From: Mercenaria mercenaria
Lineage: Eukaryota > Mollusca > Bivalvia > Venerida > Veneridae
Length of the DNA stretch: 64,000 bases
NCBI RefSeq assembly: GCF_021730395.1
Contig: NC_069366.1
Span: 64,485,001 to 64,549,000, forward strand
Reading direction: 5' to 3'
Below the pieces are notes generated by a model. That model ran no database searches. It was not told the DNA's origin and saw only the letters and a list, made by a program, of their open reading frames with translations. This document shows, in pieces, positions 42,290 to 54,600 of the stretch. Positions within the stretch are counted from its first letter, which is position 1. Every line of letters begins with the position of its first letter. The position numbers were made by a program, and so were the translations under genes.

Positions 42290-42690
42290 CGTCAGACGCA
42301 GCAGAAAAAGTGGAAAACCACAGGTCGCCCAATACGACATAAATGAAAATGTCAGGCTCGGTTTTCTTGGGCCTGTTTATGGACGGAAGTGGAAATGCTA
42401 AATACCACCCATTCCCTCTAGCCCCGGATTGAGAAGAGTTCAACATTTACACATGCTACAAGTACTAAATCATGATATTATTAGGGACACACGCAGATTC
42501 GTATGGCGGTGTTTTTGGAACCTTCAATGATACACGGAGTGCATTTCCATGAAATACGGCGTATTGACTCTAGTTAAAACAATAAGATTGCCCTTAATGA
42601 AACAAAAACAATGGGCAATTGGTAGAACTAAACAAACTGGAGTTTAGACAGGGGATCAGAGGTTATAGGCAGAAGACAAACACCAAAGCA
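42290..42690. repeat. Dispersed repeat, copy 2 of 3
   Basis: Tandem neighbour of copy 1. It differs mainly in the middle (GGACGGAAGTGGAAATGCTA present here). Confidence 0.65.
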
Positions 42691-43045
42691 GTTCAGGCCA
42701 TGTATCATAGAGCCCATCACCCGTCACATTAAACATATTCAAACTTGAAAGCGTATATTTCTAATGTAAAAGAGTTGTACATTAAACATGTGTATCACAA
42801 CGTTAGAAATTAGAATCAAAAACATCAAGTATTCGTAAGAAAATATTGTATTACCATTATTGTTGCGGACGGGTTAAGGTATCTGATGACATCAAAGTTT
42901 GCTCGAAATTCATATACAGTTTCGCTAATTATTTATAAGATGATTTTAGAACTACTGCATGTGAATAAAATAATAACACTAATATTTCGTTCATTTAATC
43001 TTAAGTTATTTTAGATAAATCTTAATACTTTTTGAATTCGATGTA

Positions 43046-43303
43046 ACTCATTGCAGACTTGGAGCGGTCTTCTGCGCATGCCCGAAAGTGATTATCAGTT
43101 GTAGCGCACGGCAAAAATATGCATATTTTTGCATGTCCGCATGCATTTAGTGTACAATATGCATAAAATACTGACTAAAGGTTAGGGTTAGTATCACCAT
43201 GGTTACAAAATATATACATTTAAGATATTTTCGTTCAAATTTAGTTAATCCGGTATGTACCGGAGCCTGTAATTTATACCGGCGCTCCAAGTCTGCATTG
43301 AGT
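43046..43303. mobile_element. 258-bp MITE with 21-bp terminal inverted repeats
   Basis: ACTCATTGCAGACTTGGAGCG at the left and the inverse of its one-mismatch variant at the right. Contains a perfect 22-bp palindrome at 43111-43132 centred on ATATGCATAT and GGTATGTACC-type inner symmetry. No coding sequence. Confidence 0.8.
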
Positions 43304-44273
43304 CACACTCTTTTGAATTAAAATCTAAAGGAAGTTACTTTTAAACTTCGTAATTTTCAGAGTTTACCTTGGTCATTTCTGGTGAATTTCGTCCCTTTTA
43401 CATGCAGATAAGTTGTTTACATTGAGGTTAATGTCTGTTAAAACATATGAACATCTGAGATTGTCAATAAATGAATTTAAACATCTTTTTATGATATTAG
43501 ACGTGATATAAAGAACTTGAATATTTGCCATTCTTAAGCCTCTGAAATAGACACATTCAATGAATACATGCCCAGTACGGTGGATATACTAATAAAACTA
43601 ACCTTTAGACCTTTCAGCCATCAGCGTCAAATATTAACATGTATTTTCTTCGACAAGAATCTGACATAAAACCTATCATAACCAAAAAATTCTAACATTT
43701 TAGTTTTCTGATATATAAAACCATTTCCAAATTTTGTGCACACGAAATTAAATGATTTTACAGTAAAATTATGCTTTCGTCATTGGTATGCTAATTTAAT
43801 TTTTTCATGAGTAAGGACTTTGAACAGACCATGCATTCATATACTTGACAATCTATTTAGTAAATCAGAAATTTGAATTTACATACTTACGATATTTATA
43901 TATTTTAAATTATATTATGACGTAAATAATTGTAAATATAATCAAACATTGTTACTTCAATCAAATTACACAGAGTCTTGCGGTTACCTTTAACTTCAGA
44001 CATGTCAGCTTTACAAGTGGCTACAGGTTGTTTTCTAGTAACAGTTTAATAGCAGATATTCCTACTCGAAAGGAAGATCCAGTTTTGTTGCACAACACCT
44101 TAAGAGCAACCTTAATTCTATCGTACAGATTGCTTTATGTTTGTATGCCTTTTTCATATATTCATTGTATTATTTAGAATGAGAAATATTTCTGTTGTTG
44201 TCAATGTCTGGTATAATGTACTTTTGGAAGTGTTGTACAACATGAAAAAGAGAGCTATATAAATGTGATCTAA

Positions 44274-45800
44274 TATTTTTCGGCGACGCCGTCTAAATTC
44301 GTTTTCGCTACTTATGCCACGTGACTTCAGTTTGCAAATCAAACTACTTGATAACGCATTATAGATAACTTATCCGAATGGAAGATTTATGCAACACGCT
44401 GCCTGATTGGACGAGAGTGTCAATTTCTTTCACCCTGTTGATTGTGCTACGCTGAGTGAAATGTAGACAAATCGTTTATCCTAAACGACGCTGTTCACAG
44501 TTTTAAAGCTAACTTTGGCTCAGTATATTAAGCAAGAATATTGATATATCTCAAAATGATAAGTAAGTTTAATAAATATGATAAAACCCTTTTCAAATAC
44601 CAACATATATCAAATTAAAGAAAGAGCTGAATACGGTCTGCGTATCACATGAATAAGTGTGTGATAAGATCTCTTTTATGTAGAGAAGTGCTTTTTAAAA
44701 GATTTTCCTTGTTACAATTGTCGTCTGTATATGAAAGGTTTCTTGCTTTTGTGACTTATTCAGATTGCATATTAAAATGAGTACTTGTTTGCTTTGATAT
44801 ATTTAATATTTAATTATTTAACTGATTTATTATATATGAATATTTTTCTTTAGTATGGTATGCAAATGTTGAAATCTGTTTCATTATATATATGCTATAT
44901 AATGACTGAATCTCATTACACTGAAGTGAAGGTACGCTGCATACAGTTTATCTATGTGATATATGTAGACGGCCAAACTTTGCTTATGAAACAGAAATAT
45001 TGAAATAATTACAATCGTGTGTATTGCTTGACATTCACTTTTCATTGTGACGTCATTGTCCAAAGACTATGCATTTGTTAAAGCGGGATCAGTTGGCCTA
45101 TTTTAGAAATAAATAAAAATAATAAATAAAAAAATCCTTTAATTGATTTTTTCTCATGTATTCTAATCAAACTTGATTTGTAGCATCTTTATTAGGCCCG
45201 CAGCCAACTTTGTTCAGCTGGGACATTTGACCTCTTTTATGGGCTGCTAGAGCTAAAACTAGAAATGCCTTTATACAGCGTCTCATGAACATCTTGGTGG
45301 ATCTTTGTCATACTTGGTTTGGAGCATCATTATAAGGTCCTCTTCTAAATTTATTTATATAGGAACTTGGGTCCTATTTGGGACCACTATAGCTAAAAGT
45401 AGATATGCCTTTCTTCGCATTAACCACTAAAATGTAATGGACTTTTATCAAACTCGATGTGTAACAATACAGTAAGGTCTCCTGCTATTTTGTTACAAAT
45501 GGGGATAGGGACCAATTTAGCTAAATATATAAACACGTTTAATGACCTCTTCTCATGAACCGCTTCATGAATCTTCATCAAACTACTGCTGTAATTATTC
45601 GTCAAAGGATAAACGAAACAAAATTGCAACCCTACGAAACCTTTGCGAAAAAATAAAAGAGAACCATTTAAATTGTTAAAGTGCGGTGTTTAGTTTAACA
45701 ATTTGAAAAATGTTAGATGAAAGATGAATGTTAGATGAAAAATTCATAAACTTCTTTCCTTATTACAATTCGCCGACCATCATTTTTAAAGATATTTCTT
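44274..45800 (-). mobile_element. 1.5-kb noncoding repeat, copy 2 (intergenic, inverted)
   Basis: Reverse complement of 19511-21055 with modest divergence and small indels across its whole length. The flanks of the two copies are unrelated, so this is a dispersed element, not a segmental duplication. Confidence 0.75.
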
Positions 45801-46039
45801 GTTATAATTAGTTACGGTAACACAAAGGCGATTCAGCGAATTTTAGAAGGTATTCATTGATTCAACATTTAATGAAAACTATAAAATATGTTGAAAAAAA
45901 ATATAGTTACTGCATTAGGTACGAACTTACACGTTCATGAGAAATAATTCAGCTTTATTTTATAGCTTACTCCAAACAAATTTGGCCTGAAGGAATATTG
46001 ATTTATGACGATTTTCTGTATTTTATAGACTTTTCTATA

Positions 46040-46236
46040 AGCGGACAATATGATAATCGCCATATTACATGTTCTTCGGCAAAACTCCGTATGCGGTAGT
46101 CGCAGTCTCCTGTTTTAACGGAAAGTCGATGCGGTTTGAGCTATATACACAACCGAAGAAAGCCGAATGATTGCGTAACGAGAAATCTTAATCACTTGGA
46201 TGTTGCTGAGTGTACCTACAGGTCCAATACCTTAAA
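46040..46236. mobile_element. Degenerate member of the AAGGTAGT MITE family
   Basis: Contains TTCTTCGGCAAAACTCCGTATGC-like and CCGAAGAAAGCCG segments and ends ATACCTTAA. The left end is not clear. Similar decayed fragments lie at about 19210-19390 and 28955-29100. Confidence 0.4.
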
Positions 46237-47097
46237 ACAAACTTGACATTATGATGAAGATCTAGAGACATGCCGCTTTAAGAATCATTATATGGCGAAG
46301 TTTTTGTGAATAATGTAAAACAATAATGCATGACAGTTTAATGTTTACATAGTCTTTACTTGATAATAAATGTCGTATGACCGTTCACCTATGGCCCTTT
46401 TGCTATATATTCATTAATATAGCGTATTCAGGTATTTTGTACCGTCTGTACATATTTTGTTACTACGGTAACGAATTTATTCGCCGAAAGATACACAGCT
46501 GAAGCAGTTACCGGGCATTAAATTTCTGACATCCTTATCTATATTGTTGAATTTATGTATTGTTCACTTATTTTTCTTGCGAAAGAAGTTTTGAATAAAA
46601 CAACGATGACATTATGAATGGAAAAGAATATGTAATATTTAAATTCTATACGGAAAAGGATAAATATACAAGTTTGTTACTATCATGGTACAATTAGAAG
46701 ATCGGATGAAGAACGAAGTCCTGGCTACCTGACAAAGTCGGGAAAAGGTAGGCTTTTAGTCACTCAGATATATCTGTAATTTTCAGTTTTTAATACGTAA
46801 GTTTACTATTGTTATTAAATAAGTACACATAAAATACTATAATTGAAAAAGCTAAAATGCCTGTTTGTTGGTTTTAATTTTTGCTAAATATTTACGTTAT
46901 TATTCATGCCGTTTTCTTCTAACGGAGCTTTTTTATGTGAATTTTTGCAATTAACGTTGGCTTCATATTTCTCTTGAGTGATCAATACGTTATACACAAA
47001 GGAATCTGTAAATATCTTACACAAAACAAAGTAACGCTGATTTAGGATTAAATCACATTTACAGAAAAATACATACGCATTTTATTCCTCACCTATG

Positions 47098-47300
47098 TGA
47101 CTTAGAAACCTCGCTCGGGGTGTAAAGTTCTTTCATGTGGCTTGCGTAAGGTCGGACGTTTCATCCATGTGCCTACCAGTGTCTGAAATAGGCGAAATAA
47201 TATTTGGAAGGGCAACTAGGGTCTTCCCCTACCGTCCGCAGATGGAATGTCACCATATAATCTATAATTGGTTCAACGTGACGTTGAGCCAAAATCAAAC
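47098..47300 (+). mobile_element. SINE body fragment, same family as 30180-30512
   Basis: CCTCGCTCGGGGTGTAAAG, GGCTTGCGTAAGGTCGG, AGGGTCTTCCCCTACCGTCC and TCACCATATAATCTATAATT line up in order with the SINE body at 30.2-30.4 kb. The tRNA-like head is missing. A short open frame here is a by-product. Confidence 0.6.
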
Positions 47301-47715
47301 AAAAAGGCTAATATACATTTCAAGTTACCATCTTCTGAAATTTTTTAATTTGTTATTTTCCACGTCTTTGAAATTCATGTTGAATACATGTAAAGTGTTT
47401 AAAGAAAAACTATTATTCTGCCCTTTAATATCTGAGAACAAATTTTATGTATAAGTATATAGAAATTATCTATAAGTCCATCAGATAACTTTAATGTTGG
47501 CTGCAAAAAATTCCCGGCATATTCACAAATAGTAATGATATTAGTAGTTAATAACAAATGATTATGCGTATTATTAATATATATGCTAACACTTGGCCTT
47601 TACCTCATAAATAACAAAATGATGTAAATTAAAATCGATACACTCCTTTTGCTTTTTAAAATATGATATCCGAAACCCATTCCATCTTACTAATTCTCTT
47701 TCATAATGTGAAATA

Positions 47716-47948
47716 AGCCGCACCATGAGAAAACCAACATAGTGCATTTGCAACCAGTACGGATCCAGACCAGCCTGAGCATCCGCGCAGTCTGGCCAGG
47801 ATCCATTCTGTTCGCTAACGGTTTCTCTAATTGAAATAGGCTTTGAAAGCGAACAGCATGGATCCTGGCCAGACTGCGCGGATACGCGGGCTGGTCTGGG
47901 TCCTTGCTGGTCGCAAATGCACTATGTTGGTTTTCTCATGGTGCGGCT
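47716..47948. mobile_element. Palindromic MITE, copy 5 (intergenic)
   Basis: About 233 bp with GCCGCACCATGAGAAAACC at the left and its inverted partner at the right. A few substitutions distinguish the arms. Confidence 0.9.
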
Positions 47949-49049
47949 CACATATTTATTTTTCATGGGTATATCCTTCTATAGCTCATTTGCTCATATT
48001 TTGGTATTATAAACATATACTCTTTCATTTCAGTATACACAGGATATATTAAAACAAAATGATTTTCATCTATGATATCAGTTTTTTCACAAAGGGTAAA
48101 TTTTCGCTGGATTGTTAATATGCGTTCGTTCCAAAACTGTTTCAGCTGTTACTAAATTTCACTGGAACACAGTGAGAGTCTCATATTAATAATAAATTAG
48201 CATTCACTAGTTTAGATTATTACAATATACCACGTGAAAACCTGACTTATTATTTATATAATTAATTGTAAAAATTGGATTTTCATAATATCCCCAAGTG
48301 TCAAAAACTCATTTAATTTTCTATCAACGAATCTTTACAGTCATAACACCGCCTATGATGATATCATTTAGTAAAATCTACGAAAATATCCTTTCAAAAG
48401 TAATATAAAAGCAGTCTCGGTTTGATTGAGGCTGTACATGAAAGGGTTAGGTTTAATTGTCTTTTACGACTTGTGCACATTTCATGGTATATCATGATTT
48501 TTATCACTGTTTCCTTTACCACGCAGTAGCTCCATGTTTGTGAATCATTAAATGACAAAAACACAAATTCATTGACTTTATTGTATGTAAAAGAATCTTA
48601 TACTACTAAAAATATTTAATACTTATCTATTTTACTGACTACTTATAAGATATGTCATGGATTGTTGTAGTTGATGATCTGCTGCCCATATTTCACTTGT
48701 GATTAACCTGAACAAGGCAAGAATGCATGTTTGTCTCCTACGAAATTTATAGAATTTTTCCTATGTCATATAAAATGCAAGTTTTGCAAAAAGAATGTTG
48801 TTGATGATGTTTATAAATAATCTGATGAGTATATGTATTATTATACATTTACTTTTAACACTAGTTCAGAGAAACATGATCTGTTTAGAATATCATGTTA
48901 CATGAATATTCAATGTGTTCATTTCTTTTATATATCTTTAGACACTAATACAATTGTTTTAACTTCTTTCATACCTACATAAATATATCAGAATGTTGGC
49001 AAAGACTTTTCCAACAATTTATGCGCACACGACATTAAATCTGATTTAA

Positions 49050-49765
49050 CTGAAAACAAAACAGTCAAGATTTAACAAAAAATTATTCTGTCTCCATCCC
49101 GTAATAAAAATATCAAGTGCACGTGTCTCATCGCTCGTGTTATTTAAAGCTAAACAAACAGTAAAAATCAACAATATTTTGCACATGTTAGTTTATTTTA
49201 TAGTTTAAAGACGCACAACCTACAGTAATAACTTTAAACAGAAACCATCAATTAAATAAATTAAATCATTTCGAGCATACGCAGTACAAAATAAAGCTAT
49301 ATTATTTCTTTTATAACAACCAGTTTAAAAAGACATCATCAAACGGTATAAATGTCATATCCAAGCTTTTTAACTCTTGTCAAAATACAATGTATCGTTT
49401 ATCATAGAGAAAATGAGAAGGCTTTAGTAGTGAGGAAAATATGGGTGAAACAAAGATTTTTATAATTGATATGATTATCTATCTGATTAATAATTATTTT
49501 CGGTTGCTAATATGCTAATACTAGTGATAAAATGAACATTCGCATAATGATTTTATAACTTTTATGTCTCGGTCACGATATATCCTGTGACAATAGTCAA
49601 TGACATGCTAATCAAAAGTAACTGTGGTTGAAATCGTATAAAATGAAAGTCTCAATCGTCTTAATTAAAATCACTACACGGAATGTTCGTGTTCAATGAA
49701 ATGGGAGAAAACTGTCTTCAGTATGTTCGAATATTTTCAATTGAAATTCTGTTAAAAAGGTAATA
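49050..49765 (+). repeat. Segmental repeat, copy 1, with promoter-like block and short exon candidate
   Basis: Collinear with 52030-52690. The best conserved block (about 49490-49600) includes GCTAATATGCTAATACTAGT and TATGTCTCGGTCACGATATA. A TATAAAA-type motif (about 49640) precedes the ATG candidate at 49701. Confidence 0.75.
49701..49759 (+). CDS. Candidate first coding exon (copy 1), unidentified gene
   Basis: ATG followed by 19 codons (MGENCLQYVRIFSIEILLK) and two bases, then AAAAG|GTAATA. Length (59 nt) and donor match the copy at 52623. A Gly-2 with nearby Cys could suggest lipidation, but this is only a motif impression. I could not find a following exon, so the gene may be a broken duplicate. 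Confidence 0.3.
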
Positions 49766-50302
49766 ATTCTTACAAATTTTATATATTTGAGTTTCGTTTA
49801 TAACACAATGAAACATACATTGATAAATGGATATACTTTTTGTATTTACTTAAATATCAACTATTCAGTTATATGGTAATACAGTGTCTTTAGCATTGTT
49901 TGCTTCAGAATGCATGTCAAACTGTTATATTTTTATTTTTCCTTCTTTTTATTGATATTTTGAATTCTGGTTTATTTCAATAATACACATTAATAGTACC
50001 ACCATGTGTATAGTTTCTGATTTAAGACATTTCATTGTCGCGTTGGTGTGCGGGCGGTTTGTATAACACATTTCGTTGCGTCGTCCTGGCGCGCGCGTTA
50101 TTGAGAAATGCAGCGATAAAGGATAGAAGAAATACAACAATACCATTTTTACCTGAGTCATTAAAAACTAATGTACATCCTTAACAACTACATAAAATTT
50201 AATTTAAATTTTATCAATAACCTAGCATTTCCATGCTAATCCGCCTTTCATTGTCAATCGTTTCGCTAGCATCTGAATTTAAAAAGCCTTCTTTTATTAT
50301 TT

Positions 50303-50480
50303 AAGCAACATTTGTGTCAGGTTTTGGCATTTGTTCTTCTTCCATATACTGGCCAACTTCAACCAACTGAAGACTATTGCCACGTGTTTCCGACAGGTAG
50401 TCAGTATTCCACGGGACGAAATTGTCCACGGAGATTTGTTCAAGACAATTTACGATTACTTTACAAATACACATAGACGT
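50303..50480 (-). CDS. Possible C-terminal exon of an unidentified gene
   Basis: A minus-strand frame ending in TAA at 50303 reads NCLEQISVDNFVPWNTDYLS, ETRGNSLQLVEVGQYMEEEQ and MPKPDTNVA. Composition is more GC-rich and protein-like than its surroundings, and CATTTAG near 50487 could be an acceptor. No family recognised. Low confidence because partner exons are not seen. Confidence 0.25.
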
Positions 50481-51059
50481 ACTAAATGAATTTATCAATT
50501 CTGTGTTTAATTAAGATCATAATATTTTTCATAGAGATAACGCTTGATGCAATAATTGCACGGGTGGCTGCCACTGAAAATGCATAATCGGGTGTTAATA
50601 ACTGAAAAATTATTCGACTTTATACGGAAAACAAGCACATTAGCTTTTCATTTCATACCTTTAAATGGTCTTTTTTTGTTAATTTGGATACTGTTGCATT
50701 CATAGAATATCAATTTATATAATGGCGAGTTTTCATCTGTTTTAAAAGTTTTGGTGTGATGCATATACCAAATCTTATGTAAATTTTAAGATTCACCAAA
50801 ATGAACTCTTCAACGTTCTGTTTGTAGCAAACGAGCACTATTACGTTACGCAAAGCTCGTCTTCAGCGGCTATAAGCTTCTGTGCGTATAGAATACTAGA
50901 ATGAACTGTTATTGTTTCGATGATATAAATCAATGCGTTTACAGTTTAATGTCGAAATAAAACTAATTGTACGTTTTCAAGTGCTTCATGCAAATATAAG
51001 ATTTAAAACGTTGAAAATAAAGTACACACATCTTGCACATAAATTTATAGATAACAAGA

Positions 51060-51415
51060 TAACATTCAAAAAAGTAGAAAACCACAAGTCGGCCAACCCT
51101 ACATAAATGAAAATGTTGCAGTCTCGGTGTGATCGAGTCTATTCATGAACAGTAGTCGAAATGCGAGCTCTATAGCGCCGAGGTAAGCAAAACTCGACAT
51201 TTACACATATTGCAAGTACCAAAATATAATTTAGAGACACACGCGGATGTATTCATACGGCGGTGTACATGTAACGTTCAGTTATACTAAGTATGCAGTT
51301 TCCATGATAAATGGTACAATTTTGTCTAAACGAGGAAACAATGGACAGAAGTAAAGAAACTGTGATTTAGTGAAGACGTCTGAGGTTTTGGAGTCTACAT
51401 ATCTTAGAGACTACC
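51060..51415. repeat. Dispersed repeat, copy 3 of 3
   Basis: Same order of blocks as the two copies at 42 kb. It lies within the 49-53 kb duplicated region. Confidence 0.65.
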
Positions 51416-51709
51416 AAAATACAATATTACAAAGCAGTTTTATATGTATGTATTTCAAAAATAATGGATGTTAGGGGGATTTATTTTTTCGCTAATGTGT
51501 ACAATTTACGGATAAAACTGTTAGTAACTGTGTTTTATGGTATAACTGACTGAATAAATCAATTTAATTACAATTTAATATCAAAATAAATATTAATGTT
51601 TATTTACAAATGATTGATGCAAACAAGTTAGTTTGAGAAGTTTAATGTATATAAACACCATAAAATGCGTCTTGAGCATACAGTTTATCTACAATAATTA
51701 ATTCTATAT

Positions 51710-51944
51710 GAGCCGTGCCATGGGAAAACCAACATAGTGGCTTTGCGACCAGCATTGATCCAGACCAGCCTGCGCATCCGCGCAGTCTGGTCAAGCTCCA
51801 TGCTGTTCGCTTTTAAAGCCTATTGGAATTGGAGAAACTGTTAGCGAACAGCATGGATCCTGACCAGACTGCGTGGATGCGCAGGCTGGTCTGGATCCAT
51901 GCTGGTCGCAAAGCCACTATGTTGATTTTCCCATGGCACGGCTC
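51710..51944. mobile_element. Palindromic MITE, copy 6 (intergenic)
   Basis: 235 bp, flanked by ATAT on both sides. The short central loop is inverted relative to copies 3-5, so it lies in the opposite orientation. Confidence 0.92.
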
Positions 51945-52029
51945 ATATTGATATACTTTAGAATTCAACTGAAATGTTCTGAGAGTAAGTGTATAAATTT
52001 AATATAATTCAAAGGAAACAATTAAGGTT

Positions 52030-52690
52030 TGGCAAAAATATCATGACTCCACTCAGTAATAAAAAATATCAAGTAAACGTATTCCATCGCCTGTATCATT
52101 TAAAGCTAAACTAAGTAAAAGTAAAATCTATGGTAATGATCTCAATTAAATCAATATTGTATCATGTCTAGTATTTACAGGGCAAAATAAAACCACACTA
52201 CTTCTGTTAAAAAATTATCATGAAAAGATAAAAATGTCAAGTCCAAGCTTTTCAACTGTGTCAAAATACAATGTATCTTTTATCATAGAGAAAATGATAA
52301 GGTCTAGATAATGAGGTAAATATGTGTCAGCTGAACAAGGTGAAACAAATATTTTTTGTAGTTGATATAATTGTTTATCTGATTAATAATTATATTGGGT
52401 TGCTAATATGCTAATACTAGTGATAAAATGAACATTCGCATAATGATTTTATAGTTTATGTCTCGGTCACGATATATCCTGTGACAATAGTCAATGACAT
52501 GCTTATCAGAAGTAACTGCGGTTTAAGCAAAATATAGTGTTTAATAGTATAAAAGTTATTTTAATGTATAAATGCAAATGCTTGTTGAGCAGCTGATATA
52601 AGTTTTTTTTGTGTTAAAGGAAATGGGTAAAAACTGCCTTCAGTGTGTTCGAAAATGTTCAACTGATTACTTACTAAAAAGGTAAATTTC
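52030..52690 (+). repeat. Segmental repeat, copy 2, with promoter-like block and short exon candidate
   Basis: Second copy about 2.92 kb to the right, same orientation. TATAAAAG at about 52539 precedes the ATG candidate at 52623. Indels lie mostly between the TATA-like motif and the ATG. Confidence 0.75.
52623..52681 (+). CDS. Candidate first coding exon (copy 2), unidentified gene
   Basis: ATG, 19 codons (MGKNCLQCVRKCSTDYLLK) and two bases, donor AAAAG|GTAAAT. Three more cysteines/charged residues than copy 1 make this the likelier working version. No downstream exon was recognised in the remaining 11 kb; the region to the right is mostly repeats. Confidence 0.35.
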
Positions 52691-52999
52691 TTTCTAATTT
52701 CATATAATTGTAGTTAATGACATAAATATTGTCAAAATTTAAATTTTTACAGTGTAATTTTAGATCGTCTTGTTCAGATATTGCATAATAATTGTTTTAG
52801 ATTTCTTAAACAATAAAATGAACTAATAAAGCAACAGATTGCATGAAATCATTCGTTATGCACCGATGGTTAAGTTGTAAAAGATGACAGTTCTTGCAGA
52901 GATAAAATTCACTCACTAGCATGTACAGAAAATAGAAGAGTTTTTTAATTATGCTACTGATCAGAAATAGTATAGTGATCAGTAAACGGAAATTAATTA

Positions 53000-54600
53000 C
53001 AATACTTTAACTTAAATGGATCAACCTATTAAATATATGGCCCTCTACTGTGGTTTGGACTATTTCGATTCTCTGAAAAAATGTTAACATTGTCAGATTT
53101 TGAATCTGTTCACTTGGACTTGATCAAGGTAGTATCATCTTTTTTTACTCCTTTCTCAGACTTTCAGAACACATTGTGCAGCAGAACCAGAAGTTAGATG
53201 ATATCTTAATTTTACAGAAATAATAACTTTAAAGATAAACTTGTCAGATAAAAACTAAAAGTCTTTTTAGAGGTTTCTTGTAAATAATATCCTTAACCAA
53301 AAAAAAAAAATGAATGAAAATATTTTGTTAGGAAAGATTAATTGCACCCGAGTATTCAAACTATGATTCCTTGATGACTTTTTTGAAATGGACAATTGGA
53401 ACTCTGTGTTGTGTATTTCCAAGAGCTAACCATTATAAAGACGTGAATCTTCACAAGATAAAGTCGTGCATTTGCAGAATTTACGTTTAATTCAATCAGC
53501 GAGAGCAGAACAATTACACTTGCATTTGACAAAATGACATTTATTTTTGTTAATAAAATAGTTGTCATATTTTTACTGTAACAAAGTACTCTATGAGTTC
53601 GTATTTGGGAGTCTCGTATTTCTTGTTGACTATGATATACCTGTTAATAAAAAAATCGGGGTCAGTATAAATGACTGAAACTCACAAATGACCTTTATTG
53701 ATGCATACCATAATCAAGATTAGAAAGAGCAGCTGTTCAAATAGAAGATATGCAAACTCATCTATAAGAAGAAACACCTCTTCAAATGTCACATAAAATC
53801 ACAGCTATAGATGGAAAAAATTAAAACATTGGAATCAATAATACTTTGTACCTTCTTAATCAAATATTCAAATCTATGACAAATATATGGAAAATAGGAT
53901 TTGAGAGAAAATAATAAATTTTATTTCATAACAATAAATGTGGCAGTCACGTTTTAAAGTTCATATGCACTCGCTTTCTCCATTTAAACTGGCCTTGTAC
54001 GTGCGTAGTGAAAGGTTACTTAGCTAGCGCGTCACGTTGCCACATATATTTTAAAAATTTACCGAACATTGCCTATGGGAACTCACGTATGAAAACCGCT
54101 CTTGTTCTTGAAGACAAAAACAGCAGCGTTTTGAAACTGTATTTTAGATTTTAAAATTGACTACCCTAGCTTAATTTAACGACATTAAGACAGTAAGTAA
54201 CCTTGAAATGTAAATAAATCAAAATCAGTTCCTTTAATTACTATGTTCTTTTGCGTATTATTACAATTCATAAAGTCGTGAGCAAAGCCTATTTTCAAAT
54301 GTTAAAATGAAAATAATCTAATTCAAATTTAGTACGTGCATATTTTCCAAAGTTCCAAAGTATTTACCTTATGAAACAAATTTTATGCAAACGGTACCGC
54401 TGGTATTTACATTGTTATTCAAAGCTGGTATTTAAATATAAGAAAAACTTAAAGACACCTCTGCGAAAAATCTGACTATATTTGGGATGTTAATCTGATT
54501 GTGGGAAATTATTATACACTTTGTTAAAAAGTTCTCGTACCAAAGAAAATAACAGCAGGCTCGGTTTATTGTGAGATAATAACAACTCACACTGGTTTAA
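53000..54600. other. AT-rich intergenic stretch
   Basis: I see nothing identifiable: no long frames, no clear repeats. Confidence 0.5.

Noticed and set aside
47137-47454. 105-codon plus-strand frame
   Set aside because: Its first half is a SINE body and the rest is AT-rich spacer.
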